DNA from: Lactuca virosa
Lineage: Eukaryota > Streptophyta > Magnoliopsida > Asterales > Asteraceae
Length of the DNA stretch: 64,000 nt
Direction of reading: 5' to 3'
Assembly (NCBI GenBank): GCA_928212115.1
Contig: CAKMRJ010005634.1
Span: 179,171,049 to 179,235,048, forward strand
The notes under the pieces are model-generated. The model made no database searches and was not told the origin of the DNA. It saw only the letters and a program-made list of their open reading frames with translations. Made by a program: the position numbers and the translations under genes. Numbering within the stretch: position 1 is the stretch's first letter; each line of letters opens with the position of its first letter. Positions 11,405 through 22,188 of this stretch are shown piece by piece.

Positions 11405-12870
11405 CAATGAAGTGTTATGCAAAAGTGTCGATTCAGAGGCAATACTGATTCATTCAGAGGCTGACAGTATTAACCATTCAGAGGTTACTGTTCACGTTCA
11501 GCGCTTCGACACGCTTCGTTTTCGACTTTTGGGAAAGAAAAGTTTCTTTAGTTTGGTATATTCTTAAGTTTTCGTTTATTTTTTTTTCTTTCGAAAAATT
11601 GGGAAAACCGAAAATATTTTCGTTTGTTTGTATTCTTTTCGAAAAATCAAAAATTCCAAAAAGATTTTCTTTTGTTATTTGTTTTAATTTTTGAAAAACT
11701 TAAAAATACAAAAAATATTTTCTTTCTTTTCAAAAACATAAAAGACCAAAAAGATTTTTTGTTATTTTTGTACTTTGTCTTTTCTTTCTTAGTGCAGATT
11801 TCACGAAAGTTTTACAAGGGTCATGCTTGAGTTTCTAGGGTCAGGTAAAATTTCGAAAGCCTTAATGAAAATTTTCACTACGAAAGTTTCTTCCCAATCA
11901 GGCTTGCATTCACATTAGTCTACTGAGCTAGGTAACTCTTCTCACATGAGTTAAGAGTTTTCTGTTTGGTCCAAGCTTAATAGAGGTACAATTGAATTCG
12001 TGCAACAACCTTTTTCATCTCAAACTTCTAACACAAATCACACACAATGACGTATGTCCAAGAGGTCATTGATCAAACCAATCATGACTTAGACATATCA
12101 AAAATCTGTGTTTATGATCGTGAATCATGAGTCCGTGATGAAAGTGAAACCCAATTTTCTAAATTTTTAAGGAATTGACGTGGAACTATGTTCCAGATTT
12201 AACGAAACATTTGTTTTAGTACAAAACTTTCGAAACTCCAAATCATATTCAATTGTTTTTGCGTGATCTTGATCAAATAGTCGAAACCCACAATATTTGT
12301 TACCCAACGGGATCCAGCTCAAATTTTTTTCTTGAATATGATTTCCGGGTGAGTTTCATTTGAAATTCGAAGTCACTTTCAAATTAATCCAAAAGCATAC
12401 TTGTTACTGACTACACTGGTCAAACAAGTAATTTTGGTTACAATTACTCACCTTATGTTTAGGTTGATATGTAACGAAATTTTTAAGCCACCCACGAAGC
12501 CTTGAAAAAGAAGCCCTTCGATACTTCTCTACAAGTATTCGATTGTAATTCATGGGAACATACACAAGCTGTTGATTATCTCTCTTGATAATTAACGAAG
12601 CAACCTTTGCCCGGGGTTTAACTGCCTTTGTGTCGAAATTTTATTTTTCGACATCACAGATTCTAAATTTTCGTTAGTTTGCTTCTTATCTTTCTCTTGG
12701 CACACTGCACTCACGAAATCCTTGAGGTTCTGAGTATTACCAACTCAGGCTGATGATTTCGACAATCTGGCAAATGAATTCGTCTCTAATCCCAAAGACG
12801 AAAGAGCCTAACCTCCATGCCGAAGGTTTTCGATCTTATCCACTTGGTACTCATGAACAGTTTGATGTGA
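11405..12870 (+). other. Spacer between pol and the extra ORF of A
   Basis: No coding region is seen. The start (11431-11484) has three copies of ATTCAGAGG and a 7-bp stem (AATACTG 11441-11447 with CAGTATT 11465-11471). The rest is rich in short TTTCGAAA-type strings and T runs. It probably holds control sequence for the downstream ORF. Confidence 0.5.
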
Positions 12871-12880
12871 CGGTTTGGCA

Positions 12881-13012
12881 ACGTGGCCCGACTTTCAAGG
12901 AACTTTATTTGACATGGCGCGTTTAACGGCTAGTGGTGCGACTTTCAAGGACAGACGTGGCAAACTCTTTCAAGAAAACGTTTCGAATTCAATAGGGGTT
13001 ACATATAAAAGG
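12881..13012 (+). promoter_or_regulatory. Candidate internal promoter for the extra ORF of A
   Basis: TATAAAAGG lies at 13004-13012, 99 bases before the ATG at 13111. Two ACGTGGC G-box/ABRE cores lie upstream at 12881-12887 and 12955-12961, next to a repeated CGACTTTCAAGGA. The predicted leader contains the telo-box AAACCCTAA (13099-13107). The combination is typical of plant polymerase II promoters, but activity is not shown. Confidence 0.55.
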
Positions 13013-13110
13013 AAATTCTACTCTCCTTTTACAATTACGCGTTCAAATTCTCAGACAATCAAAAAGCCCTAAATTTCTCTGTTCTTCAAGATTTTCTCAA
13101 ACCCTAATCA

Positions 13111-14425
13111 ATGGCGGCTGATCCAACCTCCACTACTGAAGAAGTTGCATCTCAACCACTTATGAAGATTCAAAGCACCAACTATCAGGTTGAAGGAGAT
13201 GTGTCACTGTATCCAGAAGAACTCAAGATGCTGATTGTTGCTCTTAAACATTCAGGTCTCGCAACTGCAATGTTCAATGCTTTTGAAGTTCCGTTTTCAT
13301 GGTTATCAATGGCTGGTTCCACTGCTTCTTACAGTAAAGCCACTGATCTTATCACATTCAATCTGGTGAATGAAAAGCGAATTCTTCTCTCAAAGAAGTT
13401 GTTTACTCAAATCTTGGAAATTCCAAATTCTCCTCCATTCTTAAACCTACTGCTGATCAATTCATGCTCATGTTTAACGAGATGGGTCATCAACCACCAC
13501 TCGTTAAGATCAGTGATTTCAAGAAATCTGGTCTTCCTAGCATATGGAATTTTCTGTTTGGAATATACCTTCGTTGCTTAACTGGGCGAAGTGTAGGGCT
13601 TGATAAGGGGAGAATGGAAGTTTATGGTATGGTAGTAGGGTTGTACTATGATCTAAATGTTGATTATGCTACTCATATTTGGAAAGAGTTTATCAAGAGC
13701 TTGGAGAACACGAATGTGGTGAAAGGAATTTCGTGTGCACGTTAATGGAGTTTGGTTCTTCAGTATGTATATAAGAAAGAAGGTATTCTAGTTCCTGCTG
13801 ATGAGGCTAAGGCAGAATTTGCAAAGTATCGATTTCTAAAGAATGTTGCAGATGATTCAGATGAATTCCCAAATGTTGCTCGAATTCCTGATGGGATGTT
13901 GAAGAAGGTTGATCCAACAAATTCTGTGTTTGTGGCATATTTGCAACATGTTAATCCTTCAATCAAAACTGGAATTTTGCTGAAAACAAGTGATGAAGGG
14001 TCATCCAAAAAGTCGAAGAAGTCAAAGAAGGTTCCTGAAGAGGTTCATGTTGTTCAAGAAAGTCCGAAGAAACAATCTAAGACTAAGTCTCCTAAGAAGG
14101 TTGCAAGTGAAACTGAGAAGCCTAAGGAGAAAGTTGTTCCTGAATCTTTGAAGGAATTCATCCCTTCGAAATCAGGTGTGTTAAAAAGATTACGGACTTT
14201 CACATATCAGAAACAAACATCATCAAAAGATCAGTCTCCTACTGTTCGTAAACCTCAGCTTAACCGCCAAGGAGTGAAAGTTCGTGAGATTCCTGCACCC
14301 GTTTCCCCGTCCTCCAAGAAGCGAAGAGCTGAGGATGTGGCGAAGCATATCAACAAGAAGAGGAAGAAACGAAAGATGGTGGTTCGTGCAGAGTCATCAG
14401 ATAGTTAGATAGTTCCAGAATCCCC
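13111..14425 (+). pseudogene. Extra 3' ORF of element A, N-terminal part (env-position protein)
   Basis: The ATG in a good context (AATCAATGGCGG) opens a frame that shifts near 13440 and again contains stops at 13743 and 14406. The first 210 codons are probably globular, with no signal peptide and no membrane segment visible. The rest is lysine/serine/proline-rich, with basic clusters SKKSKKSKK and NKKRKKRKMV that could act as nuclear localisation signals. Copia C cuts it at 14425. The reading frame continues at 27861 when C and one TCCCC are removed. It occupies the position of the env-like ORF of SIRE elements, but the sequence shows no envelope features. Function unknown. Confidence 0.6.
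14421..14425. repeat. Target-site duplication of element C, left copy
   Basis: TCCCC lies directly before TGTTGGATAT and recurs at 27856-27860 after the 3' LTR of C. Confidence 0.85.
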
Positions 14426-15204
14426 TGTTGGATATAGTGTCTAAGTCCATAACTTTATTTGGTATGTACTTGACCCGACCCGGCATGGTCCATTTGGGTT
14501 GCATGGCATTGCAATACTTGGATAGACTAAATGAGAGAATAAGGCACTTATGATTATTATATATTATAAGTTCTAATATATAATAATAGTATATTTAATT
14601 AGTATTGATCAAGTATTAATCTAGGATTAATTTGGTGATCAAAGTGAGACTAATTAAATATATAGGGTTGATTATGACAATCATCAATTCTTTTATGGTG
14701 GATTAATGATCCATAGTTTATGGGTTATGGATGTAACCAAATGGAGCTCCATGGATGGTCCATGGGAGTTACAATCCATGGGTCATGGGAAATCAAGAGT
14801 CATGACAATTAAGGGCATTCATGTGTAAACCCTAATTGTGACAACACTATAAAGGAACCCTATAGCTAGCAAAAGTGGAGCTAGTGGACATAGTGTTACT
14901 AGAGAGGGCATAACCAATTTTGAGTGCTAGAAGTATTCTCTCAAGTTATTCCAAATCTTGTGGTGTTGTGTGAAGCATTTGAGGCACAACATTTTGGGTG
15001 CTAGGCTCACAAAGTCTTGAAGGAATCCAAGCAACAACAAGGTATGTATTTCTACTAGTTTTATGTTTTATGTAATCCCCATGCCATGCTAGTTAGGAAA
15101 TAACCTTGAAAAAGTAATTTGCATGTATATAGAGAAAACATAGATTCAAGGTTATTAGGGTTGCATGTACACTTAGGAAGTGTTAGAATGCTCAAAACCC
15201 ATCA
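14426..15204 (+). mobile_element. LTR of C, first copy (outer left)
   Basis: 779 bp, the same as 19892-20675 except for several one-base losses. It is followed by flank sequence (TCCC...) instead of the primer-binding site that should follow a 5' LTR. Confidence 0.8.
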
Positions 15205-17596
15205 TCCCTTTGGGTTCGAATCTCCAAAAGTCTCACAACCACTTATATAGAAAATGTTTCGACTCCAACAACAACAACTCCAATCGAGATTATTGTCACC
15301 AATCAATTACTGAAAACGCTTCCAATTTCTCCAATTGTTGCAAACGTATCTAATACGGATGCACATGTTGTGGTGAGTGTTCCTCCCCTTCTCAAGGTAA
15401 TCCTGAACCTATTTCCAGTACCTTTGTTTCACTTCCACCATTTATTACACCTGTTTCCACTACCAATCCTTCACCAACTTTCGATCAAGTCTTCAACCAA
15501 CCCTTCACTGCACTCTTTCCATCACAATCCACTGATCCACCAAAACCAAATTCCGATGAAGAAAACTGATGGCAGAGGTTTCTGAGGAACGTTTGATGAT
15601 CTTCATTTCGATTCGGAAGAAGAGGATACACCAGATCACATGTTGATGTCTGGTAAGCAGTTCAAGATCCTCAATCGAAAAACTCAATGCTATTCTTCAA
15701 TCACAAGCTGATTTCGGATCAAAGAACTCAGTATCTGGGATTGAAGTAGATGTGATGCTCAAAGCTGTGGAGCTTCGCATGCAAAAAAAATGGATGTTAT
15801 GGATAAAAATAACGAATTGAGGGTCAAAGCTCAGACTGATTCGTTCAATTTGCACTTAACAATCTTCGTTTGACAACAAAGAACGACATGTTCTTTTTGT
15901 GAAAGATGTCAAGACAGTAAGGGAAGATGTCAATCGAAAGCTTGAGGAGCTGAAGGTTGAAGTTACAAAAGAACTGAATGTGCTGAATACCAATTATTCG
16001 ACAATCAAGTCGAATGTTGACACTATTGCAACTGCTGTCCGAATGGTTGTTGAATGGTATCAAGCTTTAACTCCAAAGTTTGATGCAAATGATACAGCTG
16101 ATGCTTAGCATTTCGAAAAGATGGGTGTTTTGCTTAGGGAATTAAAAGAGTTAGTGTCGAAGCCAGCTCCTACTTCGTTTTTAACTCCTGAGTTTTTAAC
16201 TCAGAAGTTACATTCTTTGGATCAAGCCATTCAGAAGGCTGTGGCTCCTATTTCAAAGTTTTCAAACATGTTACCCACTGGTGCCCCACCTGTTGTCACA
16301 AGGGTGCAAGGGGGGAAAAGAAAACTCAAGAAAGCAAACCTTCGAAAGTTACAAAAGTGGTTGATAAGCCGAAAAAGATTGAGAAGATTGTTACTACTGC
16401 TGGTGAAGTAACGAAAATTGTATCTACTCAAGTCACAACTCCTATAGTTCCGAAGGTGAATACAACAGAATCCATCAAGACAACAACAAGACCCATTCTG
16501 AAGGGGATTGTGTTTAATTCGACAACTGAAGAAGGGAGTTCAAGTTCGTCAAAACAAAAGGTTTCAGAAGGTGATGATAGAGAAAAGGAAAAGTGATTGT
16601 GGTTGAAAAATCAAAGGAAGAGAAAAAGGCCGAAATTGAAGCTGAAATGGATAAGCAAAGGAAAATACAAAGCATACTGAGACTTCGTGAAAGTGATCCA
16701 CCTGGTATCGAAAAGGGAGATCCAAAGAAGTTTTACAGTTATGAGAATATTGAAGCAAGAGTTGCTTACAATCACATGCATGCGTTTGAGAAGAAGCCAA
16801 AGAAAAGCTATTATATCACTAACACTAATAGGAGTCAGCTGATTTCCCAGTGAACGAAATGATGTTTATCATGGCTCAATACAAGATTGTGGAGAAGTTC
16901 GACAATGAGGATGATTATATCCATATGAAACTTAGGTTTCATGCAGTTGTTGGAAAAGAACCAGAAGAGATATGGTCTTTGGTGAAAATCAAGAAAGTTA
17001 TCAGTATAACAAAGGATGTGATGTTCGGGAGTATGATACAAAATTTTAGTATCATGTTGTAAGAGCGAACAATCAAGTTTGTGATTTTTCAGTTGCTGAT
17101 TTCCCTCTAATGAACTTGAATGATCTGATTCAAGTTGCATTGATTCTGAAAGACATAGAGGTTCGCAACTTCAGGGAACTGACAAAGACGTTTTGAGGCT
17201 TGGGCTTGCGCATATCAAAATCTTCATAGACAATTACTATGACTGTCTAGCATTGACTGATGTGGATTTAGCATCAGTAATGGGAAAGGAAGTGAAAGTT
17301 GCAATGGCATTGTCGAAGACTCAAGTTGAATTGAAGAAGTCGCTGATGGGGAGATTTGCTTAAACCTTTTGGAATGGTATTTGATGGAAAAGACAAGAAT
17401 GGCAAAGCTAAGAGGTTTTTGTTCTAGACTTCAGAGATTGAAAGATATACCACTTCGCAAATATGAACTTCATGTTCATATGAATAATTGCAAGAAGAAT
17501 AATAATGGTGATAAGATGGAGTTAAGGAAGATTATGACATGGTATTCTGAGATACGAAGGATGATGCATTTTGTTGCACAGATTCTCACGAATTGA
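15205..17596 (+). pseudogene. Copy of the extra ORF's C-terminal part (duplicate of 27856-30255)
   Basis: The same coding sequence as 27861-30255, with additional one-base indels that fragment it further. The coiled-coil stretch (15905-16108), the Ala/Pro region (16121 on) and the terminal domain (to TGA 17594-17596) are all recognisable. It carries no information beyond the second copy and should not be counted as a separate gene. Confidence 0.75.
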
Positions 17597-17626
17597 GAAT
17601 TTCGACATGATTACAAAGGGGGAGAT

Positions 17627-17928
17627 TGTAGCGTCGAATATATTGTAATATGTCGAAGTCTGTGTAATTGTCTTTTTCGTATGTTTCTTTATGTATTACT
17701 AAGGCATCTGTTTACGAAGCTTTAATGTCTAGCCTTAGTATTTTTTGTACTTTCAGTCTCCTATAAATAGGAGCTGAAATAGAGTGGATAGTAGAGTTTT
17801 TCCATTTTCTATTATCGTTTTGTACTCGTGTTCATTGGAAATAATATGAGCTAAACCAGACCTTATTTACTTCTTGTGTTCATCTTTACTCTGATTTTGA
17901 TTCTCATACTCGATAAATCACTTCTACA
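17627..17928 (+). mobile_element. Copy of the 3' LTR of A (duplicate of 30286-30591)
   Basis: It is preceded by the same AAAGGGGGAGAT tract and followed by ATCCA and D LTR sequence, as in the second copy. Single bases are missing in several runs. Confidence 0.8.
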
Positions 17929-19100
17929 ATCCACTGAACCGAACATAAATAAATTGAAACTGAAAGCCCGAAAGCTTAGTGAGTTACCCCCAAAATACCC
18001 ATACACAGAACAATACACATATAATAACAAACAACATACTATGGGTCCAATCATCCATCGGGATGGAATACCCCAGGCCCTCAACCATTGGGTTGGAATG
18101 CCAACATACCGATACACTTATTCATAACAATATACAAATAACAGCATGTACTGGGTCCATAGCTTTACAGACTGGATTACCCCTGGGCTACAGTGTGAGT
18201 CTAGATTGCCTTCTGGGCCCACAGCTCACATCTGGATTGCCACGAGCCCACATTACGGTCTTCCTTAGCTCGCATCTGTAATGCTCCGGGTTTGTTGGTT
18301 ACCGCACGGAGCAATTTCTCCTCAACCCATCCCACATAATATGTCAACATATAACAAAAATAATGCACATGCAGATAATCACATGATACTACAGGTAGTC
18401 CTACAGATCCCCCTAACTAGCATAACAACTAGCATGTAGACAGTCAGACCAACTATAGGTCACTAGCATAACCACATCCGATCTACCAGGATACCGATCT
18501 AACAGATCATACTAGCATATAACCATCCTATCTGCCAGGATACGGACTAACATATCACAACAGTAATAATCCCATAACAAAAACAAAGGGCCGGCCTTGG
18601 TGCCTTAGACCCTTGAGTACAGTGAGGATAACTCACCTCGCAACTGACGTACTAAAGTGATAAGCTCCACTCTCGGATCACTGCCCCAACCTCCACCACC
18701 TATATTCACCATAGAACCCATATTCATAAGTTTCCAATTTTCCCAAAATGCCCCAGAAGTCAACTAGTCAACCCTTGGTCAAAGTCAAAGTCAACAGTCA
18801 AGGTCAACAGTCCATGTTGACCCGACTCGTCGAGTATAACCAACCACTTGCCGAGTTCCTTGCATAACTCGTCAACTTGCCGAGTCACTTGAGTGACTCG
18901 TCGAGTTCCTAATGTTTGCGGCCGTAAACTCCTTGGCCAACTCATCGACTTTCCCTTCAACTCATCGAGTTCAAACGTGTCCAAAGGTTGGGAAAACCCT
19001 AGCTGACTCGCTGAGTCACTCTACTGACTCGCTGAGTCACTCTACTGACTCGTCGAGCCCACGACAATCTTCATCAGACTCGTCGAGCCCACGACAATCT
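17929..19100 (-). mobile_element. Copy of D LTR fragment (duplicate of 30592-31736)
   Basis: Colinear with 30592-31736 with single-base indels. Near the end a 24-bp unit containing GACTCGTCGAGCCC is present one extra time, and the fragment stops abruptly at 19100. Confidence 0.8.
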
Positions 19101-19891
19101 TTATGAGTAAGGTGTTACTATCTTATGTTGATTGTTTACTATGTTTCAATTTTGCATGTTTTTACTTCCAGAATAATTATGTTATTATTCAAACCATCCA
19201 CAGTCAGTCAAACTTTGGAAGTAAGTATTGATTTAAGACTGTCATGAATTTGGCTTGTATGATTTGTCTAAAAGTGCTTTGGACAATGCAATGGTTGCTA
19301 CAACATTCATGAGTACTCATAAGGGCTGAGTATTGGATCCAACCCACGCTCACTTGCATCACTTCATGGAATTTATCTCGAGTGATCGTGAGACGGTAAT
19401 ATCATATAAATCTTCAAACCTAGAGATATGAGTTGTTGACTATGAGTTGGTTATTCATTGATTGCACGAAAACGCATTGGTAACTCGATGTCATAAAACG
19501 TGCCTTTGTGAGTAATTCAACAAGTAGTTAGTACAAGCATATCAGTCGAAGTTTATCTGTTCCTTCTAGAAATAGAAGCGATATCTGGGCCCCTCGATGA
19601 TTTGGTTTTGACCTATGTACCGGGCCCGGTCAGAACCTAATTGATGTGTTCAATTTAGTTCTATGTCGAAACAAATCAGAGATCGAGAAACAAATGCCGG
19701 ACAAAAGTAAGACCATGTTCCATGTGTTTGTCCGGCTGATATCATGAGAACAGAGGATTATATGATCACTTATCTTAAATGGCGTATCATCATCATCTCA
19801 GTTCCGAGAGACTTTGAAAGAGCTACGATTGCTAGTCGGATTTTGAAGTCATTCGCAAATATAGTTTATTAGACTTATCCAAGTGGGAGAC
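19101..19891 (+). mobile_element. Copy of C's 3' non-coding region (duplicate of 26278-27070)
   Basis: It starts TTATGAGTAAGG like 26278 and ends with the polypurine tract AAGTGGGAGA (19881-19890). It lies before a 5' LTR, where 3' interior sequence does not belong. Confidence 0.8.
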
Positions 19892-20675
19892 TGTTGGATA
19901 TAGTGTCTAAGTCCATAACTTTATTTGGTATGTACTTGACCCGACCCGGCATGGTCCATTTGGGTTGCATGGCATTGCAATACTTGGATAGACTAAATGA
20001 GAGAATAAGGCACTTATGATTATTAATATATTATAAGTTCTAATATATTAATAATAGTATTATTTAATTAGTATTGATCAAGTATTAATCTAGGATTAAT
20101 TTGGTGATCAAAGTGAGACTAATTAAATATATAGGGTTGATTATGACAATCATCAATTCTTTTATGGTGGATTAATGATCCATAGTTTATGGGTTATGGA
20201 TGTAACCAAATGGAGCTCCATGGATGGTCCATGGGAGTTACAAATCCATGGGTCATGGGAAATCAAGAGTCATGACAATTAAGGGCATTCATGTGTAAAC
20301 CCTAATTGTGACAACACTATAAAAGGAACCCTATAGCTAGCAAAAAGTGGAGCTAGTGGACTAGTGTTACTAGAGAGGGCATAACCAATTTTGAGTGCTA
20401 GAAGTATTCTCTCAAGTTATTCCAAATCTTGTGGTGTTGTGTGAAGCATTTGAGGCACAACATTTTGGGTGCTAGGCTCACAAAGTCTTGAAGGAATCCA
20501 AGCAACAACAAGGTATGTATTTCTACTAGTTTTATGTTTTATGTAATCCCCATGCCATGCTAGTTAGGAAATAACCTTGAAAAAGTAATTTGCATGTATA
20601 TAGAGAAAACATAGATTCAAGGTTATTAGGGTTGCATGTACACTTAGGAAGTGTTAGAATGCTCAAAACCCATCA
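19892..20675 (+). mobile_element. 5' LTR of element C
   Basis: 784 bp, TGTTGGATAT to AAACCCATCA, followed by the primer-binding site. Nearly identical to 27071-27855. Confidence 0.9.
20318..20325 (+). promoter_or_regulatory. TATA box in the LTR of C
   Basis: TATAAAAG, also present in the 3' LTR. The predicted start is about 30 bases downstream. Confidence 0.65.
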
Positions 20676-20676
20676 G

Positions 20677-20688
20677 TGGTATCAGAGC
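20677..20688 (+). promoter_or_regulatory. Primer-binding site of C (initiator Met tRNA)
   Basis: TGGTATCAGAGC, one base after the LTR. Confidence 0.9.
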
Positions 20689-22131
20689 CTAGGACTGTTT
20701 TCTGTATACTTGATGCAAAACTGCTTAAAAATCGAAAATTCTGCATTCTGACGACTAGACTCGCCGAGTCCATGGGGAGGACTCGCCGAGTCCATGAACA
20801 AATTCATCCTACTCGCGAGTAGAATAATGCACTCGGCGAGTAGGAGCGTGCTGGGCAGTTTTTTTCGAGTTTTGTTGCTGGAAATGGATTAAGATCATTA
20901 TCCCAATCTGTTTTGGACTTGTAAAATCTGTTTTTCAAAATGATAATGATTATGTTAACCCATTTTACATGGCTTTTATCAATTTTCAAGTATTGTATAT
21001 AGTTATATGATTTCTTGAAATTGCTTAATATGAATTTGTGCTCTTATGAGTTTTTAGAAGATCATAGGAATTATGTGTAACCACCATGTGTGTTTAATTC
21101 ATGATCTTAATGGCTATGATGGTGTCCATAACTTGTCCTCAAGTTATGGATAACCAAAAGTCACTTCTTTTAATTATGATTAAAGAACTAAAGAGGTTTC
21201 ATAAAATGAAGAGTCTTCATTTTTATGAACCATTAAAACTCATAAGTTACAAATTGAAGAGACTTGGAATAGTTTCAAATCTTGCCCTCAAGTTTTGGAA
21301 TTTGAAAAGTCTTATACTTTAATACTTTAATTCCAAATTAAACCTTAGATTTTTAAAAAGGTTTAAAAATCAACACTTATACTATTATTATAATTTTATT
21401 ATATAGATATGTATAAGAATATGTCATTCTTACCGTTAGTAGGCCTCATTCACGAAGCCGGTCTATAAGGGGGGTATAAGGTTGTTGCCTATAAAATGGT
21501 GACTTAATGGGTGTCCACTCTCACCCACCGCTTCCTTGATCGGTGGAGGGTCGTTAGCCGAACGGGTAGGATACGACTTTAAATACTTGTTAAAAGTATA
21601 ATGAATTATAAAGTAACTATACATTATAAATTCCCAATCTTAGTTACTTTAGGAAAATGTGAAATTGGTGCTAGCCCATAAAATTACACTTTGTACCTTA
21701 CCAAGTCGTTAGTGGAGCGTGTGTGGTTAACCGGCACACTAACATGGACTAGTAAGAGTGGCAAAGGGTAACTTGACTTTATTATAGATCGGTGGAGCGT
21801 GTGTGGTTAACCGGCACATCGATTAGGTAATATTGTTGAGGGTACCAAGTCAATTTGTATGGTTATTCACACCTTGTTTGTGATCCTCGGCATCCCAGTC
21901 ACAAACTTGAGAGGGCACAATCGAGATTCAAACATGCCATTGAAAAGTTCAATGTATCTCAAAAGATCTAGGAGTTTCAAAACCAATAAAACCTAATAAT
22001 AAAATATTTCGTTCTTATGGTGGAAATTGGTAAATCGTCATTTACCTACCTTCAAATATTTTATAGTATGGATTACGGCATCCCTCTTCCAACTATAAAT
22101 AGTTTGTTGGATCCTAGCCTTAATATTTCAT
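20689..22131 (+). other. Long leader of element C with conserved RNA features
   Basis: About 1.5 kb without Gag-Pol coding. It contains four ACTCG-type palindromes (20759-20841) and a predicted hairpin CCACCG/CGGTGG (21525-21546). A 26-base motif with the palindrome GGTTAACC occurs twice (21712-21737 and 21792-21817). The part from 21430 on is shared with element E, which has almost no protein in common beyond gag, so selection on RNA is likely. Confidence 0.6.
20759..20841. repeat. Cluster of ACTCG(N)CGAGT palindromes
   Basis: ACTCGCCGAGT at 20759 and 20781, ACTCGCGAGT at 20811, ACTCGGCGAGT at 20831. The same palindrome is abundant in the unrelated Gypsy D LTRs. Confidence 0.8.
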
Positions 22132-22188
22132 TTGGGTGAATTATTAAGGATTCCTAATCTAATGAAACTTGTCTTTCTTTCCTTTCAG

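Larger units (their letters stand above)
14426..19891 (+). repeat. Duplicated block: probable assembly artefact
   Basis: The block consists of an LTR of C, then a copy of 27856-31736 (extra ORF, A's 3' LTR, D LTR fragment), then a copy of 26278-27070 (C's 3' non-coding region). It differs from the second copies mainly by one-base deletions or insertions in short runs. By eye there are more than 25 such differences, with few clean substitutions. The two passages between sequences lie exactly at LTR ends, and one abrupt junction lies at 19100/19101. Confidence 0.75.
20513..22188 (+). other. Predicted leader intron of element C
   Basis: The donor ACAAG|GTATGT (cut after 20512) lies in the LTR. 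The acceptor TTTCTTTCCTTTCAG ends at 22188, directly against the Gag ATG at 22189. The 1676-bp intron would remove the end of the LTR, the primer-binding site and the long leader. Prediction from splice consensus only; element E has the same arrangement. Confidence 0.45.

Noticed and set aside
15205..17596. A second, independent copy of the extra ORF
   Set aside because: It is the same sequence as 27861-30255 with single-base indels, within the suspect duplicated block.
14426..20675. A biological tandem LTR array formed by unequal crossing over
   Set aside because: Such events give LTR-interior-LTR-interior-LTR. Here flanking A and D sequence lies between two LTRs, with an abrupt junction at 19100/19101 and sequencing-type indels.
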